DNA from: Streptomyces sp. SAI-135
GTDB taxonomy: Bacteria > Actinomycetota > Actinomycetes > Streptomycetales > Streptomycetaceae
DNA: 64,000 nt
Direction: 5' to 3'
Assembly: GCF_029893805.1 (NCBI RefSeq)
Contig: NZ_JARXYP010000002.1
Location: 3,162,001-3,226,000, forward strand
In this document: piece by piece, positions 51,242 to 59,283 of the stretch
How positions within the stretch are numbered: the stretch's first letter is position 1
Layout of the letters: the number at the start of each line of letters is the position of its first letter
Made by a program: the position numbers and the translations under genes
Notes under the pieces: generated by a model
What the model was told of the DNA's origin: nothing
Database searches by the model: none
The model's input: only the letters and a program-made list of their open reading frames with translations

Positions 51242-52184
51242 GCTCCCGGCGTCGATCATCGAAGAGACCGGTAACCGTCACCGAGCGAAGGAGAGCACGA
51301 TCTCAGCCTCCGGAAACCTGTCCCGACGCACCCTGCTGGCCGGTGCGACCGCCGCCGTCACGCTCCTGACCGGCACCGGCGCTCACGCGGCCGACGCCGT
51401 CACCGCCCGGCTCCGCGCGCTGGAAGAGCGCTACGGCGCCCGGCTCGGCGTCTTCGCCCGCCGCCCCTCGACCGGGCGGTCCGTGCGGTACCGCGCCGAC
51501 GAGCGCTTCCCGATGTGCTCCGTGTTCAAGTCCCTCGCCGCCGCGGCCGTCCTGCGCGACCTCGACCGGCACGGCGAGGTGCTGGCCCGCCGTATCCACT
51601 ACACCGAGGACGACCTGGTGATCCCGGGCTCGGACCAGACGGCGGCACATCTGGCGGAGGGCATGACCGTCGCCGGGCTCGCCGAGGTGGCCATCACCCA
51701 CAGCGACAACACCGCCGGCAACCTCCTGCTGCGCGAGCTCGGCGGCCCGACCGCGATCACCCGCTTCGCCCGCTCCCTCGGCGACCGGATCACCCGCCTC
51801 GACCGCTGGGAGCCCGAGCTCAACACCGCCGAGCCGTGGCGGCTGACGGACACGACGAGCCCGTACGCCATCGGCCGCACCTACGGCCGGCTGGTCCTCG
51901 GCGACGCGCTGGACCGGCGGGACCGGGAGCTGCTCACGCACTGGCTGCTGCACAACACGACCAGCGTGAACCGCTTCCACGCAGGCCTGCCCAAGACGTG
52001 GACGATCGCCGACAAGACGGGCAGCGGCTCCTACGGCACCGCCAACGACGTGGGTGTCGTGTGGACCGACACCGGCGACCCGATCGTCCTGTCGGTGCTG
52101 TCGACCATGCCCGCGCCGGACGCCGTACGGGACGACGCCCTGGTCGCCGACGCGGCCGCGGTGGTGGCCGGCGCCCTGGGCTGA
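51222..52184 (+). CDS. Class A beta-lactamase
   Basis: This serine beta-lactamase has CSVFKS (SxxK), ITHSDNTAGN (SDN), WEPELN (the Glu166 omega-loop motif) and IADKTGSGSYG (KTG). The signal peptide contains a Tat-like LSRRTLLAGATAAVTLLTG. The first in-frame start is a GTG at 51222 with a weak ribosome-binding site; it would add 26 non-signal residues. The strong AAGGAG at about 51288 points to ATC at 51300, where homologues would be expected to have ATG. From 51300 the protein would be 294 residues. It should hydrolyse penicillins and some cephalosporins outside the cell. Confidence 0.87.
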   Translation: MTQPGDELPASIIEETGNRHRAKESTISASGNLSRRTLLAGATAAVTLLTGTGAHAADAVTARLRALEERYGARLGVFARRPSTGRSVRYRADERFPMCSVFKSLAAAAVLRDLDRHGEVLARRIHYTEDDLVIPGSDQTAAHLAEGMTVAGLAEVAITHSDNTAGNLLLRELGGPTAITRFARSLGDRITRLDRWEPELNTAEPWRLTDTTSPYAIGRTYGRLVLGDALDRRDRELLTHWLLHNTTSVNRFHAGLPKTWTIADKTGSGSYGTANDVGVVWTDTGDPIVLSVLSTMPAPDAVRDDALVADAAAVVAGALG

Positions 52185-52188
52185 CGGG

Positions 52189-52635
52189 TCAGAACCGCCG
52201 GACGTACCGCCGCTGCCAGGGAGTCTCCACCGCGCGCCGGTCGTAGTGCTCCCGCACGTACGCGACCGCCTCCCGCGGGGCCACGCCGTCCAGAACCGCC
52301 AGACAGGCCAGGGCCGTTCCGGTGCGGCCCCGGCCTCCCCCGCAGGCGATCTCGACGCGTTCGGCGGCCGCGCGTTCCCAGGCGTCGACCAGGACGTCAC
52401 GGGCCTCCCCTCGGTCCGCGGGCAGGCGGAAGTCCGGCCAGCGGAGCCAGCGGGAGGCCCAGGGGACCTCCGGCGGGCCGCCGCCGAGCAGATAGACGCC
52501 GTACGACGGTCGCGGCGCGGCCGGATCCAGCGGGTGCCGCAGGCCGCGGCCCCGCACCAGTCGTCCGGACGGCAGCCGCAGGATGCCCGGCCCGTGTTCG
52601 TCCCACCCCTTCATGCCCTCATTCGAACCCGTCAT
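52189..52635 (-). CDS. Protein-tyrosine/dual-specificity phosphatase-like protein
   Basis: This 148-residue protein contains the Cx5R phosphate-binding loop in VEIACGGGRGRTGTALACLAVLDG, with WLRWPDFRLPADRGEARD upstream as a probable general-acid region. The size fits small tyrosine phosphatase-like proteins of actinobacteria. The ATG at 52635 or at 52614 (MKGWDEHG) may be the start; neither has a clear ribosome-binding site. It converges with the beta-lactamase (4-nt gap) and is divergent from the sigma factor gene. Confidence 0.75.
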   Translation of the reverse strand: MTGSNEGMKGWDEHGPGILRLPSGRLVRGRGLRHPLDPAAPRPSYGVYLLGGGPPEVPWASRWLRWPDFRLPADRGEARDVLVDAWERAAAERVEIACGGGRGRTGTALACLAVLDGVAPREAVAYVREHYDRRAVETPWQRRYVRRF

Positions 52636-52695
52636 CGACGACCGGGCAACCGAATCCGTTCCTCTCGTGGTCTGGTGGGCGAGGGAGGGTGCCAG

Positions 52696-53223
52696 ATGCA
52701 GGCCGAACAAGAGGACCGGTTCCAGGAATTCGTCAGAGCCAGGTGGTCGCACCTCGTGCGGACCGCCTATCTGCTCACCGGCGACGCCCATCACGCCGAG
52801 GACCTGACGCAGACGGCGCTGGCGAAGGCGTACCGCTCCTGGCGGCGCGTGTCGCGCAGCGACAACCCGGAGGCGTACGTCCGGCGGATGCTGGTCACCT
52901 GCAACAGCGACCGCTTCCGCAAGCGGCGTGTGAAGGAGTCGCTGACCGACGCGCCGCCGGAGCGGGCGGGCCGCGACGAGGCGGTGGCGCGGGTCGACGA
53001 ACGCGGGGTGCTGATGGCCGCCCTGGCCCAACTGCCGCCCAGGCAGCGGGCCGTGGTCGTCATGCGCTACTGGGAGGACCTGTCGGAGGCGGAGGCCGCC
53101 GAGGTGCTCGGCTGCTCACAGGGCACGGTCAAGAGCCAGGCGTCCAAGGGACTGGCGAAGTTGCGTACGTATCCGGGGCTCGCGCAGGTCATGGACCGCG
53201 CCCCGCAGGGAGGCACGAGATGA
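52696..53223 (+). CDS. SigE-family ECF RNA polymerase sigma factor
   Basis: This 175-residue ECF sigma factor has region 2 (WSHLVRTAYLLTGDAHHAEDLTQTALAKAYRSW, core and -10 binding). Region 4 follows (LPPRQRAVVVMRYWEDLSEAEAAEVLGCSQGTVKSQASKGLAKL, -35 binding). It belongs to the SigE family of ECF factors typical of Streptomyces. GAGGGAGGG precedes the ATG. The next gene overlaps by 4 bp and encodes a single-pass membrane protein that likely holds or senses for this sigma. Confidence 0.9.
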   Translation: MQAEQEDRFQEFVRARWSHLVRTAYLLTGDAHHAEDLTQTALAKAYRSWRRVSRSDNPEAYVRRMLVTCNSDRFRKRRVKESLTDAPPERAGRDEAVARVDERGVLMAALAQLPPRQRAVVVMRYWEDLSEAEAAEVLGCSQGTVKSQASKGLAKLRTYPGLAQVMDRAPQGGTR

Positions 53224-54134
53224 GCGACGAAGAGGAGCGGGGCTTCGAGGAGCAACTGCGGGAGCTGCTCGCCGAGGACGCGTACACGATCCGGCCCGCG
53301 CCGGTGCCGTACCCGCAGATCCGCCGCCAGGGCGTCGCGGAGCGGCGCCGGCGGGTGGTGGTGGCGGGAGCGGCCCTGGTGACCCTGGCCGCCGTGCCGG
53401 TGGGGGCGTTCGCGGTGGGCGGCGGGGGGAGGGGGGCGGCCGACACGGCGACGACACCCACGGCCTCCGCGAGCGCCTCCCCGACACCCACCGCCTCCCC
53501 CACGCCCAGGGGGCCCGCGGGGCCGGCCACCGCCGGGCAGCTGCGGGACGGGATCACGCTGGCGCAGGCGGCGGACGGGCTCGACAAGTGCCTCGCCTGG
53601 GACCGGGACCGCGTGTCCCACGGCGGCATGGCCTCCTCCGACCTGGGCGAAGCCGACGGGTACCGGATCATCCTGGCGCTGAAGAGCACCGGTGACTCCA
53701 ACTCGCCCGGCGACGGCATCTTCGTGGTCGCCGTGAAGGAGAAGCCGAAGCAGACCCGGCTGATCTGCAACGTGAAGAACGGCGAGGCGTCCGGGCTGAA
53801 CACCAGTGTCGGCAGCGACCGGCAGCCGGACTCTCCGCCCGTGCTGGCCGACATCAACGCCAACAAGCTCTACCAGCAGTCGTTCCTGGACCAGGGCAAC
53901 TGGAAGCTGCCCTTCGGCTGGGGCTTCATCGGCACGGTCGAACCGGACGTGGCCAAGGTGACCGTCTCCTACGGCGGTGCCGACAGCGAGGCGGTCCTCG
54001 ACCACGGCTGGTTCGTCGCCTCCGGCACCCTGACCCAGCAGGTCACCAGGAACCCGCACGTCAAGGGCTACGACCAGGGCGGCAAGCTGATCTACGACTC
54101 CGCCGAGGACACCACGTACCAGCAGGTGCAGTAG
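53220..54134 (+). CDS. Membrane protein coupled to the ECF sigma factor, putative anti-sigma or sensor
   Basis: This 304-residue protein has a cytosolic N-terminus of about 45 residues (EEQLRELLAEDAYTIRPAPVP), one transmembrane helix (VVVAGAALVTLAAVPVGAFAVG) and a Ser/Thr/Pro linker. The extracellular domain has one Cys pair (DKCLAWD and RLICNV). There is no HxxxCxxC zinc motif, so it is not a classical ZAS anti-sigma. The ATGA overlap with the sigma gene supports a functional pair. A GGGGGCGCCG hairpin follows the stop. Confidence 0.75.
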   Translation: MSDEEERGFEEQLRELLAEDAYTIRPAPVPYPQIRRQGVAERRRRVVVAGAALVTLAAVPVGAFAVGGGGRGAADTATTPTASASASPTPTASPTPRGPAGPATAGQLRDGITLAQAADGLDKCLAWDRDRVSHGGMASSDLGEADGYRIILALKSTGDSNSPGDGIFVVAVKEKPKQTRLICNVKNGEASGLNTSVGSDRQPDSPPVLADINANKLYQQSFLDQGNWKLPFGWGFIGTVEPDVAKVTVSYGGADSEAVLDHGWFVASGTLTQQVTRNPHVKGYDQGGKLIYDSAEDTTYQQVQ

Positions 54135-54151
54135 CGAGGCAGCTCGGGACG

Positions 54152-54180
54152 GGGGGCGCCGTACAGGGGTCGGCGCCCCC
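54152..54180 (+). terminator. Terminator after the sigma factor operon
   Basis: GGGGGCGCCG pairs perfectly with CGGCGCCCCC across a 9-nt loop, 18 nt after the stop. Confidence 0.75.
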
Positions 54181-54228
54181 TCGCCCGGTGCGGGAGGATC
54201 ATGGGACGGCCGATCCCGAGGAGCCCCG

Positions 54229-55164
54229 ATGACCCTTCCCGCCCCGCTGACCGGAGTCGTCCCGCCCGTCTGCACGCCGTTGACACCGGACCGCGAGGTG
54301 GACGTCGCCTCGCTGCTCAGACTCGTCGACCATCTCGTCGCGGGCGGCGTGCACGGCCTGTTCGTCCTCGGCACCACGTCCGAGGCGGCCTTCCTGACCG
54401 ACGCCCAGCGCAGGCTGGTGGTGGAGACGGTGACCGGCCATGTGGGGGGCCGGCTCCCGGTGCTGGCCGGGGTGATCGACATGACGACGGCCCGGGTCCT
54501 GGACCATGTACGGGCCGTCACGGCGGCGGGCGCCGACGCGGTGGTCGTCACGGCGCCCTTCTACACGAGCACCCATCCGCGGGAGATCGCCCGCCACTAC
54601 CGGCTGGTCGCGGCCGGCAGCCCGGTCCCGGTCATCGCCTACGACCTGCCGAGCGGTGTCCACACCAAGCTCCCCGCCGACGTCGTCCTGGACCTGGCCG
54701 CCGAGGGCGTGCTGGCCGGCCTCAAGGACTCCAGCGGTGACCTCGCCGGCTTCCGCGCGGTCGTCTCCGGTGCCCGCGTCCACCCCGGCATCACCGGCTT
54801 CAGCGTGCTGACCGGCTCCGAGCTCTTCGTCGACGCGGCCCTCGCGGTCGGCGCGGACGGGGCGGTGCCCGGTCTGGCCAACGTCGACCCCGAGGGGTAC
54901 GTCCGTCTCGACCGCCTGTGCCGTACGGGCGACCTGGACGCGGCCCGGGCCGAACAGGAGCGGTTGTGCGCCCTGTTCGGCATGGTGCGCGCGGGCGACC
55001 CGGCCCGTATGGGCGCGTCCTCGGCGGCGCTGGGCGCGTTCAAGGCGGCACTGCATCTGCGGGGCGTGATCGACTGGCCGGTGACCGCGGAGCCCCAGGT
55101 GCCGTTGTCGGCGGCGGAGGTGGAGCGGGTGGCCGCGTTCCTGTCCGAGGCCGGACTGCTCTGA
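54229..55164 (+). CDS. DHDPS/NAL-family class I aldolase
   Basis: This 311-residue TIM-barrel lyase has GLFVLGTTSEAAFLTDAQRR (pyruvate-binding GTTxE), VVVTAPFYTSTHPREIARHY, VIAYDLPSGVHTKLP with the conserved Tyr, and LAGLKDSSGDL with the Schiff-base Lys. The family includes dihydrodipicolinate synthase, N-acetylneuraminate lyase and KDG aldolases. The isolated context, away from lysine genes, favours a catabolic aldolase, but the substrate is unknown. GAGGAG precedes the ATG. Confidence 0.87.
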   Translation: MTLPAPLTGVVPPVCTPLTPDREVDVASLLRLVDHLVAGGVHGLFVLGTTSEAAFLTDAQRRLVVETVTGHVGGRLPVLAGVIDMTTARVLDHVRAVTAAGADAVVVTAPFYTSTHPREIARHYRLVAAGSPVPVIAYDLPSGVHTKLPADVVLDLAAEGVLAGLKDSSGDLAGFRAVVSGARVHPGITGFSVLTGSELFVDAALAVGADGAVPGLANVDPEGYVRLDRLCRTGDLDAARAEQERLCALFGMVRAGDPARMGASSAALGAFKAALHLRGVIDWPVTAEPQVPLSAAEVERVAAFLSEAGLL

Positions 55165-55167
55165 ACC

Positions 55168-55833
55168 CTACGGGGTGCCCGGTGTCACCATGCCCGACTC
55201 GTAGGCCACGATGACCAGTTGGGCCCGGTCCCGCGCGCCCAGCTTCCCCATGATCCGACTGACGTGGGTCTTCGCGGTGAGCGGACTCAGGCCCAGCGCC
55301 TCGGCGATCTCGGTGTTGTTGAGGCCCCGCGCGACCAGGGCCAGCACCTCGCGCTCCCGGTCGGACAGGCACTCGGGGCCGCCGCCCGCCACCGGTACCG
55401 AGGGGCTGCGCAGGAACCGCTCGATCAGCCGTGCCGTCGGGCCCGGCGACAGCAGTGCGTCTCCGGCGGCCACCGTGCGGATCGCGTCGAGGAGTTCGGC
55501 GGGCCGGGTGTCCTTCACCAGGAAGCCGGAGGCGCCCGCGCGCAGCGCCTCCACGATGTGCTCGTCGGTGTCGTAGGTGGTGAGGACCAACACCCGCACC
55601 CCGGCGAGGTCCTCGTCGGCCGCGATGAGCCTTGTCGCCTCGATGCCGTCGAGGTCGGGCATGCGGATGTCCATGACCACCAGGTCGGGCCGCACCTCCC
55701 GGGCCGCGCCCACGGCCTCCCGCCCGCTGCCCGCCTCTCCCACGACCTCCATGTCCCGCGCCGACTCGACGAGCATGGCGAACGCGGCCCGCACCAGCGT
55801 CTGGTCGTCGGCGAGCAGCACACGGATGGTCAT
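55168..55833 (-). CDS. NarL/LuxR-type response regulator
   Basis: This 221-residue regulator has a receiver domain (RVLLADDQTLVRAAFAML, phospho-acceptor Asp55 in LVVMDIRMPDLDG, VLVLTTYDTDEHIVEALRAGASGFLVKD). The LuxR helix-turn-helix reads SDREREVLALVARGLNNTEIAEALGLSPLTAKTHVSRIMGKLG. It pairs with the histidine kinase gene immediately upstream (ATGA overlap). Likely targets include the MMPL exporter upstream, as is common for such pairs. Confidence 0.92.
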   Translation of the reverse strand: MTIRVLLADDQTLVRAAFAMLVESARDMEVVGEAGSGREAVGAAREVRPDLVVMDIRMPDLDGIEATRLIAADEDLAGVRVLVLTTYDTDEHIVEALRAGASGFLVKDTRPAELLDAIRTVAAGDALLSPGPTARLIERFLRSPSVPVAGGGPECLSDREREVLALVARGLNNTEIAEALGLSPLTAKTHVSRIMGKLGARDRAQLVIVAYESGMVTPGTP

Positions 55834-57047
55834 ACGGTTCCCTCCCCCACGGCGAGCGGCAGCGCCGCCGTCACCTCGAACCCGCCGTCCGGGCGTGGTC
55901 CGGCGTCGAGTGTGCCACCGACGCTGCGGGCCCGCTCACGCATGCCGACCAGCCCGAAGCCGGGGGTGCCGCCGGGGAGCGGCCCGGTGCCGTCGTCGGT
56001 CACCGAGACCCGCAGGGCGCCCGGTTCGTCGTACAGCCTGAGGCGTACGGCGGGTGCGGGGCCCGCGTGCCGGACCGCGTTGGTGAGCGCCTCCTGGACG
56101 ATCCGGTAGGCGGCGGCGCCGACGGCGGGCGGCGGGTCGGCGCGAACGCGCAGGTCCTGTTCGACGCGGGCGCCGGCGAGCCGGGCCGCCGCGACGAGGT
56201 CGGGCAGTCCGTCCAGGCCGGGCAGCGGGCCGCGGGTGTCCTGGGGGCCGTGTTCGCGCAGCACCTCCAGGGTCGTACGGAGTTCGCCGCGTGCGGTGCG
56301 GCAGGTCTCGGCGATGTCGTCGAGGGCCTTGGCGACGGTCTCCCGGTCCAGCCGCTCGGGGTCGGCGGCCAGGACGTGGGCGGCGACGGAGGTCTGCACG
56401 CCGATGAGCGTGATGCTGTGGGCGAGCAGGTCGTGCAGGTCGCGGGCGATGCGCAGGCGTTCCTCGGCGACCCGGCGGCGGGCCTCCTCCTCGCGGGTGC
56501 GTTCGGCGCGGACGGCGCGCTCGACGATGGAGGCGACGTACTGGCGGTAGTAGCGGACGTCGATGCCGCAGAAGAGGACGGCGATGATCCAGCCGGAGAT
56601 CCTCAGCAGTTCGACGGCCTGATGGGTGCTGACGGTGAGCATGACGCTCGTGGACAGGCCGAGGACGGTGACGCCCGTCAGGACCGTCCGCAGGGGGCGG
56701 CCGGTGACGGCGACCGTGTAGAGGGCGACGTAGGCGACCGGAGTGGGGGCGAAGTGGTTGTTGTCGAGGGCGTGGTAGGGCACGATCAGCGCCACCATCG
56801 CGGCCAGCACGAGCATCGGGCGGCGGCGCCGCCACACGATCGGCACGTGGGCGGCGAGCAGCAGCGTCCACCCGAGGGCGTCCGGGCGGCGGGCCTCGTC
56901 GCTGAACAGGCCGACGCACACGGCCACCGCCGCCAGCACGAGGGCGAGCAGTGCGTCGTTGCGGGTGCCGTGGGGGGCGGTCCGCGGGTCGCGGTTGACC
57001 GCCGCCATGATCCGCTCGCCCAGCCGGGGTCTCGTGGTCTCCTGCAC
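55830..57047 (-). CDS. Sensor histidine kinase (HisKA_3 type)
   Basis: This 405-residue membrane kinase has an N-terminal block of about four to six helices (ALLALVLAAVAVCVGLFS, WTLLLAAHVPIVW and others, residues 30-150). The dimerisation box is RIARDLHDLLAHSITLIGVQT with the phospho-His. The HATPase domain has EALTNAVRHAG, VTDDGTGPL and GFGLVGMRERARSVGGTL. It belongs to the DesK/NarX-like group. The GTG at 57047 (VQETTRPRLGERIM) is chosen as start; an ATG at 57008 is possible. It overlaps the response-regulator gene by 4 bp. Confidence 0.9.
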   Translation of the reverse strand: MQETTRPRLGERIMAAVNRDPRTAPHGTRNDALLALVLAAVAVCVGLFSDEARRPDALGWTLLLAAHVPIVWRRRRPMLVLAAMVALIVPYHALDNNHFAPTPVAYVALYTVAVTGRPLRTVLTGVTVLGLSTSVMLTVSTHQAVELLRISGWIIAVLFCGIDVRYYRQYVASIVERAVRAERTREEEARRRVAEERLRIARDLHDLLAHSITLIGVQTSVAAHVLAADPERLDRETVAKALDDIAETCRTARGELRTTLEVLREHGPQDTRGPLPGLDGLPDLVAAARLAGARVEQDLRVRADPPPAVGAAAYRIVQEALTNAVRHAGPAPAVRLRLYDEPGALRVSVTDDGTGPLPGGTPGFGLVGMRERARSVGGTLDAGPRPDGGFEVTAALPLAVGEGTV

Positions 57048-57077
57048 GGTGTCATCTTCCGGGACGTCGGGCCGGAA

Positions 57078-57104
57078 GGCGCCCTTCCGGGAGGGAAGGG
57101 CGCC
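57078..57104 (-). terminator. Hairpin between the MMPL gene and the kinase gene
   Basis: A perfect 11-bp stem GGCGCCCTTCC/GGAAGGGCGCC with a 5-nt loop lies 15 nt after the MMPL stop. It may end MMPL transcription or act as an attenuator before the two-component genes. Confidence 0.65.
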
Positions 57105-57118
57105 CAGGAGCGACCTCG

Positions 57119-59191
57119 TCACACCGGTTCCGGCTGCCGCTCGGCCGGTACCGGCGGTTCGGGCGCCCGGGACAGCGCCCCCGGCCACCACACCTTGCGC
57201 CGCAGTGCCACGGCCGCGCTGGTGACCAGGTAGGTGCGCACCAGGAAGGTGTCCAGCAGCACGCCCACCGCGATCACGAAGCCCAGTTCGACGAGCTGGA
57301 CCATCGGCATGTTGGTCAGCACCGCGAAGGTGGCCGCGAGGACGAGTCCGGCGGAGGCGATGACCCCGCCCGTGGCCCGCAGCGCGGTGAGGGCGGCGGT
57401 GACCGGTTCGGCCCCGGCCAGGGACTCCTCGCGCATGCGGTGCATCAGGAAGATGCCGTAGTCGACGCCGAGGGCCACCAGGAACACAAAGGACAGCAGC
57501 CCGAGCCCCGGATCGGTGCCCTCGAACCCGAACACCGGCCCGAAGACCAGACCGCCGATGCCGAGGGCCGCGCCCCACACGGCGACCACGGCGGTCACCA
57601 GGAGCAGCGGCGCCACGAGGGACCGCAGCAGGGCGATGAGGATGAGCAGCACGGAGACGAGGACGATCGGCACGACGATCATCCGGTCGCGGCTGTTGGT
57701 GTCCTTCAGATCGAGCTGCTCGGCGCTGGGCCCGCCGACGTAGGAGCCGTCGAGCTCGGCGCGCAGGGCCTTGATGGTCGCGGTCTCCCCGGCGGACTGG
57801 GGGGCGTCCTTCGCGGTGAGGGAGATCTCGGTCCAACCGTCTCCGGTACGGCCCTCGCGGGCGCTGTCGACGCCCTCGGTGCCGCGGATCGCGGCGAGGG
57901 TGGCGTCGGCGCGGTCGGCCGGGGTGATCACGGTGATGGGCTGGGTGCCGCGCTCCGGGTAGGCCTCGGCGAGCGTCCCCATGGCGGCGACCGCGTCGGG
58001 CCTGCTGGTGAAGGAGTCCTCCTGCTTGAGGCTGCCGGGCAGGTTCAGCACGCCCAGCGCGAGCGCCCCGAGCAGCACGGCCCCGCCCGCGAGCACGGTG
58101 AGCGGGCGCCGCCCGGCCGAGCTGCCCATGGCGGCGAACAGGGACCGGCGGACCTGGGGCGTGCTGCCGTAGCGCGGCACGAGCGGCCAGAACACCCGGC
58201 GGCCGAGCAGGACCAGGACCGCGGGCAGCAGCGTCATCATCGCGACGAGCGCGACCAGCACCCCGACCGTGCCCAGCGGGCCCATGCCACGGCTGCTGTT
58301 GAGGTCGGCGGCCAGCAGGCAGAGCAGTCCCGCGGCCACGGTCCCGGAGGAGGCGAGCACGGCGGGCCCGCAGCCCCTCAGCGCGGCCGCCATGGCGTCG
58401 TACGGCCGCTCGGTCCGCCGCAGCTCCTCCCGGTACCGGGAGACGAGCAGCAGGGCGTAGTCGGTGCCGGCGCCGAACACCAGGATCGTCATGATGCCGC
58501 CGCTCTGACCGGTGACCGCGGTCCCGAAGCCCTGGTTGAGCCCGTAGGCCACGGCCCGCGCCAGGAACTCCGCCATGCCCGCGACCCCGAGCGGCACCAG
58601 CCACAGCAGCGGACTGCGGTAGATGACGATCAGCAGCAGGGCGACGACCCCGGCGGTGGTGTAGAGCAGGGGGCCGCCGAGCGAGTCGTAGACCTCGGCG
58701 GCATCGGTGGCGAGGGCCCCCTCCCCGCCGACGTCGACGCCGAGCCCGCCCTCACCGCGGGCGACGTCCCGCACGTCGTTGACGAGCCGGTCCCGGGCCT
58801 TCTCGTCGGTGCCGGGCTCGGTGCTGGCGATCGGGTACATCACGGTGGTCCCGTCCGCGGACGGTACGCCCTGCGGCTCGGCGGTCAGCGTGTGCTCGTC
58901 CGCGATCCGCCCGATCTGCTCGGCGGCGGTCGCCCGGTCGGCCGCCGTCAGCCCGCCGTCCCGGTGGTAGACGACGACCATCTGCGTGGCCTCGCCCCCG
59001 GGCAGCCGGTCCTGGATCTTTGCGACCTGCGTCGAGTCCGCGCTCGCCGGCAGATAGTCCACGGCCCGGTCCCGCTGCACGTCCGCGAGCTTCGACGCGA
59101 ACGGCGACACGGCCGCCAGCACGACGATCCACAACCCCAGCACGAGCCAGGGCACGGCACGCCGCCGCCCACCAATCTTTCCGGCCCCCAT
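57119..59191 (-). CDS. MMPL-family (RND superfamily) exporter
   Basis: This 690-residue protein has 11-12 transmembrane helices in two RND repeats. Large extracytoplasmic domains follow helix 1 (DVQRDRAVDYLPASADSTQVAKI) and helix 7. Typical MMPL blocks are GAGTDYALLLVSRYREEL in helix 4-5 and LGVDYGIFLMHRMREES in the second repeat, each with the proton-relay Asp-Tyr pair. Such pumps export lipids, siderophores or drugs. It lies upstream of a two-component system in the same direction, and an operator-like palindrome lies before its start. Confidence 0.9.
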   Translation of the reverse strand: MGAGKIGGRRRAVPWLVLGLWIVVLAAVSPFASKLADVQRDRAVDYLPASADSTQVAKIQDRLPGGEATQMVVVYHRDGGLTAADRATAAEQIGRIADEHTLTAEPQGVPSADGTTVMYPIASTEPGTDEKARDRLVNDVRDVARGEGGLGVDVGGEGALATDAAEVYDSLGGPLLYTTAGVVALLLIVIYRSPLLWLVPLGVAGMAEFLARAVAYGLNQGFGTAVTGQSGGIMTILVFGAGTDYALLLVSRYREELRRTERPYDAMAAALRGCGPAVLASSGTVAAGLLCLLAADLNSSRGMGPLGTVGVLVALVAMMTLLPAVLVLLGRRVFWPLVPRYGSTPQVRRSLFAAMGSSAGRRPLTVLAGGAVLLGALALGVLNLPGSLKQEDSFTSRPDAVAAMGTLAEAYPERGTQPITVITPADRADATLAAIRGTEGVDSAREGRTGDGWTEISLTAKDAPQSAGETATIKALRAELDGSYVGGPSAEQLDLKDTNSRDRMIVVPIVLVSVLLILIALLRSLVAPLLLVTAVVAVWGAALGIGGLVFGPVFGFEGTDPGLGLLSFVFLVALGVDYGIFLMHRMREESLAGAEPVTAALTALRATGGVIASAGLVLAATFAVLTNMPMVQLVELGFVIAVGVLLDTFLVRTYLVTSAAVALRRKVWWPGALSRAPEPPVPAERQPEPV

Positions 59192-59216
59192 CGACGGGCC
59201 TCCTTCCGCCTCGGAT

Positions 59217-59235
59217 GTCTGGATCGCTTCCAGAC
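59217..59235 (-). promoter_or_regulatory. Palindrome upstream of the MMPL gene
   Basis: GTCTGGA-TCGCT-TCCAGAC is a perfect 7-5-7 palindrome 26 nt before the MMPL start. The regulator is unknown; the adjacent NarL-type regulator or a TetR are candidates. Confidence 0.45.
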
Positions 59236-59283
59236 TTCCGCCGAAAGGAGCCCGGTTCGTCGGGCGGGAGGGCGAGCCGGGGG

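Noticed and set aside
52640..52690. Possible ECF-type autoregulated promoter (GCAACC ... CGTGGT) before the sigma gene
   Set aside because: The spacing is about 14 nt instead of the usual 16-17 and the -10 match is weak, so it was not listed.
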